A DNA stretch of 64,000 nt from contig NC_087065.1 of NCBI RefSeq assembly GCF_963678635.1, positions 25,689,254 through 25,753,253 on the forward strand. The letters run 5' to 3'. A program made the position numbers and the translations under genes. The notes beneath the pieces were generated by a model. It had not been told where the DNA came from and ran no database searches. It worked only from the letters and a program-made list of their open reading frames with translations. The DNA comes from Symsagittifera roscoffensis (taxonomy: Eukaryota > Xenacoelomorpha > Acoela > Convolutidae). Positions within the stretch are counted from its first letter, which is position 1. Each line of letters starts with the position of its first letter. Positions 22,109-31,276 of the stretch are shown here, piece after piece.

Positions 22109-24073
22109 TGTAGTATTGCAAAATACTACACACACACAAAAGACCATTGTCTTAATTGTTTATTTAACGACCCAATTCTAAATTGGAGCGTGCCATTTAA
22201 ATTAAAGCCTCTTTTCATTAAATCAGATATTGACTGATTTACTCTTATTAGGACTATAAAATCTTGTTTTGAAAATCCACTCCTTTTTAAATACTTGTCC
22301 AATTTTTCTCATTTTTTCATGCTCAATATTTTAAAAGGGCGGCGATTATTAATACGTCCCTTTTAACTTAACTTGAAACAAACTGGATAAATATTTAGCA
22401 GTCTTGCCGGCTGCACTGAAATTCTCCTTGCTTTGATTAAGCAGAGGTGCACCTGCAATATGATGCATCAGAGAGAGTAATATGAATTTTTAATCAGACA
22501 AACTGAAGGCTGCGGTTTTTATCAAAGGGGACTAATAAGTTGAAGATATTTGATTTGAAAAAATCAAACAAAAACTAGTTGAAAATTCCCTTATTAAAAA
22601 GGGAGAACAAAGGAGCAGGTGAAACCTGAATAATTAAAGATTGAATCAGCCGCCGGTTTATGCTTACGAGCAAAAGGACTGGCCTGAAATCTTCAGTGTT
22701 TCATTTTGCTCAGTCAGCAGCAAGTCATTTCTCTTCAGTCAGATCTTTTAAAAATAAATAATTTTTCTTTTCTGCCCTAACACTAAAATTAATCTAGCCC
22801 TTTTCATTTTTAAAAAGAGAATAAATTCTCATCTTAAGTTTGATTTTAAAAATTATAAATCGAGATAATCGAGATACGCACCCCCGAGGAAGTCTGGACT
22901 ACAAGTACCCAAAGGACTACGGCAAGACGATCCAGACGACCCAACCAGAAGTGCTGACTTGGACAAACATCAAGGGCAACCATACATACTAATCAGCCAC
23001 CGACCTTAGTAAGAAGATAAAAAAATGATGAACAAAATAAGATTAGCTCAACCTCCCCTCATAGGTATATTTCTTTAAGCTGTTCGATTCGTTTATATAA
23101 TCTAATAACCCAGTGCTTTGTATCCAACCAACTAATTAATTCATACCTTTTCTAACTATTGTTTCTACTCTACTTTTTGTCAAGACAATTTGACGATCTA
23201 AGGTGAGACTTATAAATTAGGATAAAATTACTAAGCATTGAACCAGCAATGAGCGCTTAGTAAAATTGGAATAAGCGGTAGCACACTTATAACGAACAGC
23301 GAGTTATGAATGCATCAGTTATAAATTCTTCGGTCTGCGTATCTTTTTTAAGACCGCGGGATTTATAAGACATGGTCAATATCAAAATGATTGATGCCTG
23401 CAAACAACCCAATTCCGCACAGGATTTGCCCACGGCCTCAAGGGTAATGTGCACCCCAAGCGCCGCTGTCATATTACCCCATACACAGTGAACAATTCAA
23501 CAACAAAATTATTTCATACCCATCCACCAAAATTTTTTGTGCACTTCAAGGAGAGAGAGATAAAATAACAAGCACCTCTTAAACTGAAATAAGTTCTCTC
23601 TCCAGTAAAAAGTTTGTTTTATGCTTTTTGGCAGCAAAAGTACAAATTAGAGTTTTTACTGAGTAGATCTGCATGCAATATTACCATTTCTTTTTGGGTA
23701 TAATTTTAGTTACACTTTTTCTCCAAATTTGTTTCGCAATCAAGAGCAGAGCGCGCGGGGAAGAGAGTTTTAAAAAAGGGGATTAAAAAAGGAGGCAGAA
23801 CTAATTTGGGCAAAAGTCAAAAGGGGCTTTGAGCGTGAAAAGAGCTCACTGAAGATGATAAATGAACTGTAAAGTGTTGGTCTGTTGTACAATAACCAAA
23901 ATAGGAAAACCTTCAGCAGCTCCGTATGCTCTTTTCCTTTGTAAAAAACTTGAGGCCACGTGTTCTTTTGCTCCTAAATGTATGGCAAAGAAATAGCAAC
24001 ATTGCAAACTTACATAAACAATCAGAAACAGTTTTTAAGCTGCACACACTGCAAAAAAGACTGGATAATAACA
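22109..24073 (+). repeat. 5' LTR, 1,965 bp
   Basis: Starts TGTAGTATT and ends AATAACA. Its first 22 bases form a perfect 9-bp inverted repeat around GCAA. It is unusually long and carries two coding-like islands, listed separately. The sequence AAG/GTGAGA at 23,200-23,208 is a strong splice-donor match. It could supply the 5' site for the spliced message of ORF3 if transcription starts upstream of it. Confidence 0.9.
22870..23472. other. Coding-like islands inside the LTR
   Basis: Two patches stand out in the AT-rich LTR and recur in the 3' LTR (about 32,038-32,640). The plus strand at about 22,882-22,992 is GC-richer and open for about 37 codons to a TAA, passing through GSLDYKYPKDYG and LTWTNIKGNHTY. 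It has no ATG, so it looks like the tail of an exon. The minus strand at 23,287-23,472 is an ATG-started 61-codon frame beginning MTAALGVHITLEAVGKSCAE. Neither matches a family I know. They may be captured host exon fragments or genuine small ORFs of the element. Confidence 0.35.
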
Positions 24074-26970
24074 TTAGCTCATGAACTTAACTATTATCTA
24101 TCATTATAATAATATATAAAATTTCTGAAAGAATCGTTCTCTGCCTAAGTCCGCTAGTAAGATATACCCGTTTTGTCCAGTAATCCACTAATTACATGCC
24201 AAAACTTCAGTTTAAAGTTATCATCACTAAAATTAACGAAATTCTGTATTAAACTAAAGTGCTCAAAAACTTATTAAATATCTTCAATTATTTTTTCGAG
24301 GAGGTTAAGTGGTCATATGTGCGATCTAAGACTACCCTAAATTGTATGATAAATTGAATTCTTCATCACATTATCTCAAACCATCCACGCTTGTTGCTAT
24401 TTATTCTAACCCTTCATCAATTCTCGAGGCTTATCCTCAACTTTTCTTAAACTCATTTTAATTCTATCCACCTTAACGTAACTTAAACCTAAATCATCCA
24501 TCAGTAAAGCTACCAATTACTGAAACTAAGGAAGAAAATAACAAAAACCAAAAAGGAAGGAACGGATTTGAGTGTTTTTTAATAAATCATTAGTTTTTTT
24601 AACACAGTTTAAATATACACCTAATAAACAATAAGATTACGCACTAAAACCAATCTTAAACGTTAACCACATAACACCAAACACCAAGTTTTAGTTTCAG
24701 CACAAAAATATCAGGTTTTACAACAAAAACTAAGTTTAAAACACTGACACATCCACTTTATATTGATAAAATAGGTTTCATATGATAGCATAAGCAATAA
24801 AAAATTGATTTTTACCAGCCAAAATTTTTGGTTTCAGTCTAGGTTTCAGTTATAGGGTCAAACGTTTCAGTTAAAATAAGTATAGTTTCCGGTCAAAATT
24901 TCAAGTTTCTGTAAACGGATTCGGGTAAAACAGCAAAAGTTGAACTAGTCAAACCCAAATTTGGATACCATAAGTCAAAAACCTGGTCTTAAATGGTACG
25001 TTTTTGTTAGTTTCAGGTTTCAGAACACAAAAATTGAGTTTTTGGTCTCAAAATTGAGCTCCGAACGCCGAATTTTGACTTTCTAGAGAAAACTAACGGT
25101 GTTAAAACCCACCAAACCAATTTTAAATTTTGGTTCCTAAGGCTGAAACGTACGTTTCAGAATTGGTGTTTTTGGTTTCAGACCCAAAAATCTTGCTTCC
25201 CAAGTGAAATTTTTGTGAAATATTGAAAGATAATAGGAATCCTTAATGCACTAACAAATTTTTAAACTCAAAAAACTTCTAGAAGGTGTTAGTTTGAGCC
25301 CTCAAACTTATAGTTTCAGAAAACTAAAATCGTCGTTTTAGGCTAAAATTTTCATCTTTTTGGCAATTTTATTGCTGGAATAGAAATATATCAGAAAGAC
25401 CAACCTAAATTTTCAATCTCAAAACTCTAAAACCAAGTGGTCAAACCATAGTTTCAGTTCTAGAAATCATAGTTTCAGCCCCAAAAACTTAGGTTTCCGC
25501 AAACAAATTTTTGATTTTGAAGTTACAAACCTGTTCAAAATTCTAATTTACACTAAACCAGCTATCAAAAACCAACTTTTTATTTTCATGCACCGAGTTT
25601 GAGAGAGTTTAAGAGTTTTAGGTTTGAGTTTTCAAAAACTAAGTTTAAGATATCAAAAGATTCGGTTTTCTCGAAACTTTTTGCAAGTTAAAGCGAAAAC
25701 CAGATATAATACAGCGTATAGAAAATTTTAAGATTAAAACAATTCAACTTCAGCTACCATAGTTTCAGGTTTCAGATTATCGTTTCAGTCAAAAAATTTT
25801 CTAAAAATTTTTAACCAAAAAATTAAGTTTTGAACCAATAATAACCAATAAAGGCATATAGTTATATTGTTAACCATACCATAGCATCAACAAAACTTCA
25901 CTTGAACAAAGTTTCAGGTTTCAGTTAAGGTTTCAGCGAATACAATACTTGAAAAACTTAGAAAAAAATTTAGAAAAATTTTTTTTCCAAAGAAATTTTT
26001 TTATTTCCTTATCTTATTATTAATAACCTTTGTTAATATTCAATAATTCTTAAGAGGTTTTCATTACTCTAAGACATACTAATCAAATAGTACAACTTGG
26101 CTTAAGAAAAAGAAAACAAACATCAGGAAATTAATGTCAACACATTTTAAAATTGACGTCAGTACAATAAATTTAAAGCTCAAATTAGGAAATAAAGTCT
26201 CTAACATCATATGGTATATCACTAACACTGAAAAAAAATCATATTAGTATACTAGCAAAACAGCCTAACGAAGATAAACACGAATTATACGTCTTCTTTC
26301 GACGAAATACTCCAGAAATTGACACAATTCTTCAGCAAATAAAAATACCAAATAACATAATTTGTATACCGGAAGAGCGATTAATTGCTTCACTCCCGAT
26401 TGCTTTTTGATATCATAATATACCAAAGCACAAAACTACTTGCATTTTAATCATTTTTTATTAAAAACACAAAATTTTCCTAAACAAAAATTAAAAATCA
26501 TAACAAGTTCATAAGAAAAATTTAAATATTTTTTTATATTGTTTATCATTCCCTAGATAATTATTTATGTCCCTAAAAGGATGTAAAATGCTATGACCAA
26601 CTTTTATTAAGTAAATACAACACCATTTAATTTAAAACTAAAATTAAAAAATAAATCCACAAAAATTATTTGGTATATCACCAATATCCAAAAAGATCAA
26701 ATCACAATTTTGTCCTAACACCCACACAAAAATATTCACGAATTAACCATTCTTTCCAGCAGCAATACCCCAGAGATAACTTCTATCTTAAAAAAGCTTA
26801 AACAGCCCCATAGCACTATTGATCTATCTAACAAAAACTCGTATTCATTGAAACCAGCAAACTTCCTTGTAACTTAAATACAAATATTTTAGTCCGTACA
26901 ATTGATCAGTACAGAACACATCCAAACCCTTTATATATTGTTAAGAAAACATTGAGTGAATTAAACAAAA
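24074..26970 (+). other. Long untranslated leader between 5' LTR and gag
   Basis: 2.9 kb with no supportable gene. The LTR end is followed by TTAGCTCATGAAC, which does not look like a standard tRNA primer site. The dominant structure is the GTTTCAG-rich tract described next. The leader ends with a good translation start context, AAAAATGG, at gag. Confidence 0.6.
24690..25940 (+). repeat. GTTTCAG heptamer cluster
   Basis: I count 17 exact GTTTCAG heptamers, all on the plus strand, in about 1.25 kb. Several are in tandem pairs (AGTTTCAGGTTTCAG at about 25,015, 25,772 and 25,914), and near-variants such as GTTTCCG and GTTTCTG are also present. Chance would give well under one. The spacing is irregular, so this is not a simple satellite. 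Each copy ends like a 3' splice site (TTTCAG). A role as a nucleic-acid-binding, packaging or splicing array is possible but unproven. Confidence 0.75.
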
Positions 26971-28065
26971 ATGGCAAACGTAGTAGCATACCCAGATTTA
27001 GCTCTCGAAAAGTTTACCGGCTTAGATCCGAATGAAGATGCAAGAGATTTTCTTGATATAGTAGAGAAAAAGATAGCATTTTCCCTAGGCACTAGACCAG
27101 GAGATGCAGGTGACGAACAAGACGCATATGATAACAGACAAATAGCCTTATTTGGTTCAATATTAAGAGGTCCAGCCGCTCAATGGTATCAGGGATTAGC
27201 AGCAAACTTACCTTGGAATGATATAAGAGATCAATTCATAGATAGATTCACTGATGATAAGGATAAATATAGGAGACGAATAGAAGCAGAAAACATCAAA
27301 AGACAACCTGATGAATTCATTAAAAGCTACATACATAGATTAAGCACTGCAGTAGACCGTGGATGGCCTAATCCAACTTTTAATGATGATCAAAGCGCAG
27401 CAAAGAAAATGGAATTCTTTGTACGCGGCTTAAGCCCGCCAGGCTTGAAACAAAAGGCTCATCAATTCCTAATTGAGAATCCACCCGCAACTTGGCAACA
27501 ATTAAAAGATCATATTGCTACAAAAGACTTAAGTTTTGCAATAAGTAGTGAATTTATCGGAACAGCATCCAGTAGCATAGAAAATAAATTGGAAATAAAG
27601 GGAATAAAGAATCAACTTAAAGAGTTAACAGGACTAATGAAGTATCATAAAATAAACGCAGCCTATAATCCACATGAGCAAAGAAACAAACAAAACAACC
27701 CAATGTTTTGCAACTGGTGTTGCATGTCAGGCCATACGATAAGCCATTGCTTTAAATATAACGATCAACAGGAGCAAAATTATGACTCGCTTCAATTAAG
27801 AGAGAACTCAAACAGAAGTTACCATAACTATAGCAAGAGTAGGTCAAGAGTAGACAACAATTTCAATGACATAAACTCTCAGCAAGAGTTCAGGCACTTG
27901 TCAAACTTCAATGAAAGTTCTCAATCGCGTGACAGGTCGAACAGTAAGAAACACTTCAACGAAAATAACGATTATCATTCACCTTACCAGATCCACAACT
28001 TTAGTGATGATGACATTCCAGGAGACTATACCGACAATGAGTGTGAACTTGCTAATTTAAACTAG
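26971..28065 (+). CDS. Gag of the pol-less LTR element
   Basis: A 364-residue Gag that would build the virus-like particle and package the RNA. Residues 10-190 form a retrotransposon capsid-like region, including LFGSILRGPAAQWYQGL (60-76), WNDIRDQFIDRF (82-93) and the helical FIKSYIHRLS (116-125). A single zinc knuckle CX2CX4HX4C, CNWCCMSGHTISHC, occupies 247-260 and binds nucleic acid. A polar, serine- and asparagine-rich tail follows and ends DNECELANLN. The ATG lies in a strong context (AAAAATGG). The terminal codons AAT TTA AAC TAG contain the slippery heptamer feeding the protease frame. The frame is undamaged, in keeping with recent activity. The capsid style is of Ty3/Gypsy type. Confidence 0.92.
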   Translation: MANVVAYPDLALEKFTGLDPNEDARDFLDIVEKKIAFSLGTRPGDAGDEQDAYDNRQIALFGSILRGPAAQWYQGLAANLPWNDIRDQFIDRFTDDKDKYRRRIEAENIKRQPDEFIKSYIHRLSTAVDRGWPNPTFNDDQSAAKKMEFFVRGLSPPGLKQKAHQFLIENPPATWQQLKDHIATKDLSFAISSEFIGTASSSIENKLEIKGIKNQLKELTGLMKYHKINAAYNPHEQRNKQNNPMFCNWCCMSGHTISHCFKYNDQQEQNYDSLQLRENSNRSYHNYSKSRSRVDNNFNDINSQQEFRHLSNFNESSQSRDRSNSKKHFNENNDYHSPYQIHNFSDDDIPGDYTDNECELANLN

Positions 28066-28130
28066 ATCAGTCTCCGTCTGAACCAAAAATACAATTATAT
28101 ATTAATTTATACCAACATCCCGTCGGAGAC
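28056..28130 (+). promoter_or_regulatory. Programmed -1 ribosomal frameshift signal
   Basis: The heptamer TTTAAAC (28,056-28,062) sits in the exact phase required, with zero-frame codons TTA and AAC directly before the gag stop TAG. After 7 nt, GTCTCCG (28,070-28,076) can pair perfectly with CGGAGAC (28,124-28,130), leaving a 47-nt loop that could take part in a pseudoknot. Slipping back one base enters the protease frame precisely. UUUAAAC is one of the most efficient known slip sites. Confidence 0.85.
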
Positions 28131-28802
28131 AAAAATAAAAATAACGGTCTGGAAACTCAATTTCTACTAGACACTGGAGCAACATGTTCGCTTATTAATT
28201 TTGACAGTTATGAACAATTTTGTAAAATACAGCCTCTACAGTTGAATAAATCTAGATCAAACACAGTTGCTGTGAATGGAGAAAAACTTAAACTTATAGG
28301 TTATACTAATTTTGAATCAACTTTTGGTACAAACTCTGATAATCCGGTAAAAATTAAAGCATGGATTTCAGCCAAGAATTGCTGCGATCTAAATATATTA
28401 GGAATGGATTTCATTTGTCACAACATTAAATCAATAAACTTTCCAAATTTGAACTTAGAATTAAAAAAATACCCATATATAACAGTTCCTATCATTATTA
28501 TAAGAAGCAAAAGTTATCCATATCTAAGTTTTTATCAAAATGTACTTCTTGATAAAAATATAACTATTGCACCAAAATCATCCCGCGTAATTTCAGTTTC
28601 TCCAGCAGGCATAGTTTTCAAAGCAGGAACATCGTTTAGAATTGATAAGTCCTCAGAACAAAAAGGCATTAATGCAAAAAGCACTTATTGTAGGAATGAA
28701 ATTAAGTCAATGCCTATCGTACTTAAAAACTCCAGATTATCAAAAGTAGATATAAACAAAGGTGTAATAGGCCAAACGTTTGAAAACATAGAAATAAAAT
28801 AA
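28056..28802 (+). CDS. Retroviral-type aspartic protease, -1 frame of gag
   Basis: About 248 codons read only after the frameshift; there is no ATG near the start, and stops lie immediately upstream in this frame. The active site is LLDTGATCSLI (DTG at 28,170-28,178), and the partner motif ILGMDFI follows at about 28,395, as in retropepsins. It would cleave the Gag precursor. Behind the protease comes a stretch including NVLLDKNITIAPKSSRVISV, resembling the linker that joins protease to RT in Gypsy polyproteins. The frame then ends at TAA (28,800-28,802) with no RT. So the polyprotein is truncated at the protease-RT junction. Whether that is an ancient deletion or a fixed design of the family cannot be told from one copy. 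Confidence 0.85.
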   Translation, partial: FKLDQSPSEPKIQLYINLYQHPVGDKNKNNGLETQFLLDTGATCSLINFDSYEQFCKIQPLQLNKSRSNTVAVNGEKLKLIGYTNFESTFGTNSDNPVKIKAWISAKNCCDLNILGMDFICHNIKSINFPNLNLELKKYPYITVPIIIIRSKSYPYLSFYQNVLLDKNITIAPKSSRVISVSPAGIVFKAGTSFRIDKSSEQKGINAKSTYCRNEIKSMPIVLKNSRLSKVDINKGVIGQTFENIEIK

Positions 28803-30196
28803 ACCCATTTCTTCCTGCTTTAAATTATTTATAAATGTGAAGTTTTCGTCAAAGCTTTTATAACGCTTTAACTTTGTTATTTTACCTAACGTTTTGTATA
28901 CTGAGCAGTAAATCTAATTTAATCTTACTAAAAAATAAGATTACGAGTATTATCCAACAAATATACTACAATGAATAGCGGTTCTGTATGACACCTAAGG
29001 GGATATGCCAAAATGCATGAACACGGATTTAATTCTTAACCGAGATCGAAAACAGTCAAGTACGCTTACAATTTTGGACCATCCTCAGAATCAAATAAAG
29101 ATAGAGGGATCGGAAGCCAATGGCTCAGACAAAAAAAAGTTTTTCGACTTCAATATATTTGCAAAAAAACTGCAAAAGGCCAGGAGTTTCAAATATTACA
29201 GTGTTACGAGTCTATAATGAATTCATTTTCAGGCGGTTTTATTAACTGAAAATTCAGTATTAAACTTAAGGGAATGTCAAATTACCCTACGTGCAATAAC
29301 GAGAATTAATAGAGTGAAACCTTTGATGAAAGAACTAGCCAATGTAAGATTGTAACAAACTCATTCTGCGAAGTTAATTTGCACCATCGGATTCCTCTTA
29401 GGGCCCAAGTAGGGACCAATGACAATAATTATCATCTTTGTAGTTTTCAAGTTACAAAATGCAAACTAGAAGAAATTCATCAAAAAGGGAGATATCACCT
29501 CCTTTCTTCTCAACACATTGATAAAAATTTTCATCAATATTCTTTATCAAAAAATGGGCGAACAACGTTTTTCGACCCGACCCGCCGCAGATTTATGCCA
29601 GCATTTGTTGGTGGCTTCATGTAGCCTTTTTAAAATTATGGTACCATATTCTTTCAACAACGCAAGTGCTTGTTGGTGGCTGTATGCAGCCTTTGAGACT
29701 CTTATGATTCACTCCTCACAATTTGGCCAAAATATCAATTCGGTAGCCCAAAATCCACAACATGCAGGCATTTAAACCCTTAAAAACAACAAATTTTCAG
29801 AAGCAACACTTTGAAAATTGGACCACATCATCCTTAAGATTGTTTACGTTAAATTTTTGCATCATAAAGTTCAGGATGACTTTCTGTACTAAAGATGTGA
29901 ACATGGATTGATGCAGAGGATTAAAACCAAAGATAAACTAATAAACTTATCTTTTTGAAAACTATACAGTTTGCAAATTGTCTGTTTAATTTTCCTTTTC
30001 TACGATATTTCATTTTGATTTGATTCTAATTTAAATCTTTTGTTTTTTCTATCAAAAAATGTAACAAAAATTGCTGGTTATGACAACCAGGTGGACATAC
30101 TTTTATATTAGGGGTTAATTAATGCCTAAAATTTCCATTTTTGCTTTAACTACATAAGTTTAATATCTGAGCTTAACTCAGTGTCGGAAAATGCTT

Positions 30197-30284
30197 TATT
30201 CCTGTGGTTAATAAACACCATGATCGTCTTTCTTCATTTGTATTCCTGTGGTTAATAAACACCATGATCGTCTTTCTTCATTTG
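30197..30284 (+). repeat. 44-bp perfect tandem duplication
   Basis: A 44-base unit beginning TATTCCTGTGGTTAATAAAC occurs twice head to tail (30,197-30,240 and 30,241-30,284) with no differences that I can see. It is a recent duplication in the untranslated part of the element. Confidence 0.9.
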
Positions 30285-30429
30285 TTTTCCGTAGTGGGTT
30301 TGTGTGAAACCACAAGATTATATTTTCCACCTTTTATATATATACAATTTTACACTTTGTCCTTCATTGTTCAAACATTTGATAATTAGCCCTAATATCC
30401 GAATGTAATTCGGGATTTTGAATATTTGG

Positions 30430-30454
30430 TCATTTTATATTGATGTTTAGCAAA
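30430..30454 (+). promoter_or_regulatory. Candidate splice acceptor for ORF3
   Basis: The pyrimidine-leaning TCATTTTATATTGATGTTTAG ends in AG at 30,449-30,450 and is followed directly by CAAAATGG. This puts ORF3's ATG (30,455) five bases into the exon in a strong start context. The layout mirrors how envelope genes of LTR elements are expressed from a spliced message. Confidence 0.6.
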
Positions 30455-31129
30455 ATGGATTACGACCCAATTTTAAACTGGAATTGCAGAAACGCAGACC
30501 CAGCACCAGAGGAGTTCAAAAGAAAGCTGCCCCTCAGGAAGAAACAACGGAAACCTCTAGCAGTTCAATCTTTGTCAATGGACGACGGGTTAAATAAGAA
30601 CCCTCGCAATTTTCCTAGTTTAACCCAAAGATTGGAGCTGCAGAAGTGCAGAGAAACCAAATTGGATCCGGAAAATCCAAAATATATAACGAGTTTAAAG
30701 TACTCAATAAAGGAAAATTTTAACAGATGGAAACTGCCATCGTTCATTGAAGTCGTTAACTCAACGACAATGGAAAAGGCGATGATGCCTATCGACTTCA
30801 TAACCCAGCCAGAAGGGGTTATAAAGAACAAAAACAACTTCTGGAAATTAAAGAAGAGGGAGGAACACGGCTACATCCTCAAGGCAGGAGGCACGCAAGT
30901 CACCATTCCGTTCGAGGGAATAACTGCTTTTCCGAACCATGTAAAAAACAGACAGGAAGAACAGGACGACATTCAACAACTTACGGACGGAATGAGCAGA
31001 CTACGAATCAAAAACAAAATTAAAAAGAAGAAAATCGTGAAGTTGCAACAAAAACTTGAGGCTTCACAGAGGAAGATAGCGATCCTCAGATCATACAATG
31101 TGGAGCTAGAAGCCGGAAGGAAGCTCTAG
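30455..31129 (+). CDS. ORF3 of the pol-less element, unknown function
   Basis: 224 residues, starting at the ATG right after a good splice acceptor; another in-frame ATG lies 12 bases upstream. The protein is strongly basic. The N-terminal half has clustered lysine and arginine (RKLPLRKKQRKPL). The middle contains FNRWKLPSFIEVV and YILKAGGTQVTIPFEGI. The C-terminus is a lysine-rich segment (KNKIKKKKIVKLQQKL) with heptad-like leucines and isoleucines that should form a coiled coil. There is no signal peptide or membrane segment, so it is not an ordinary envelope protein. I know no family for it. Possible roles are nucleic-acid chaperone, nuclear import or a trans-acting factor. The frame is undamaged between two nearly identical LTRs, which argues that it matters for the element. 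Confidence 0.75.
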   Translation: MDYDPILNWNCRNADPAPEEFKRKLPLRKKQRKPLAVQSLSMDDGLNKNPRNFPSLTQRLELQKCRETKLDPENPKYITSLKYSIKENFNRWKLPSFIEVVNSTTMEKAMMPIDFITQPEGVIKNKNNFWKLKKREEHGYILKAGGTQVTIPFEGITAFPNHVKNRQEEQDDIQQLTDGMSRLRIKNKIKKKKIVKLQQKLEASQRKIAILRSYNVELEAGRKL

Positions 31130-31260
31130 ATAAAACCTAACCTATCTTTTCAAACTTTTCATTTGATGTTCTTTTTAAATTTTTTAACTATAGTATTTAA
31201 CCAGTAAAGTGTTTAAATTTTCACCATGGTAACTGTAAGAATCGAACAGCTTAATTTTCT

Positions 31261-31276
31261 AAAAAAAGGGGTGAGT
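31261..31276 (+). promoter_or_regulatory. Polypurine tract of the pol-less element
   Basis: AAAAAAAGGGGTGAGT directly precedes the TG of the 3' LTR. It is an expected plus-strand primer tract, and it fixes the element's orientation as plus. Confidence 0.75.

Larger units (their letters stand above)
28803..30454 (+). other. Inter-ORF region where pol would be expected
   Basis: No RT, RNase H or integrase motif is seen. Two modest plus-strand frames exist. One is 29,005-29,217, from an ATG and lysine-rich near its end. The other is about 29,379-29,624, without an ATG, passing through KCKLEEIHQKGRYHLL. Either could be a remnant, for example of an envelope-like gene, but I cannot support that. 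A TTGTTGGTGGCT-containing segment is repeated at about 29,605 and 29,670. Confidence 0.45.

Noticed and set aside
22876-24060. The long direct repeats as a host segmental duplication
   Set aside because: TG...CA ends, equal length, a polypurine tract at the 3' copy and gag between them fit LTRs far better.
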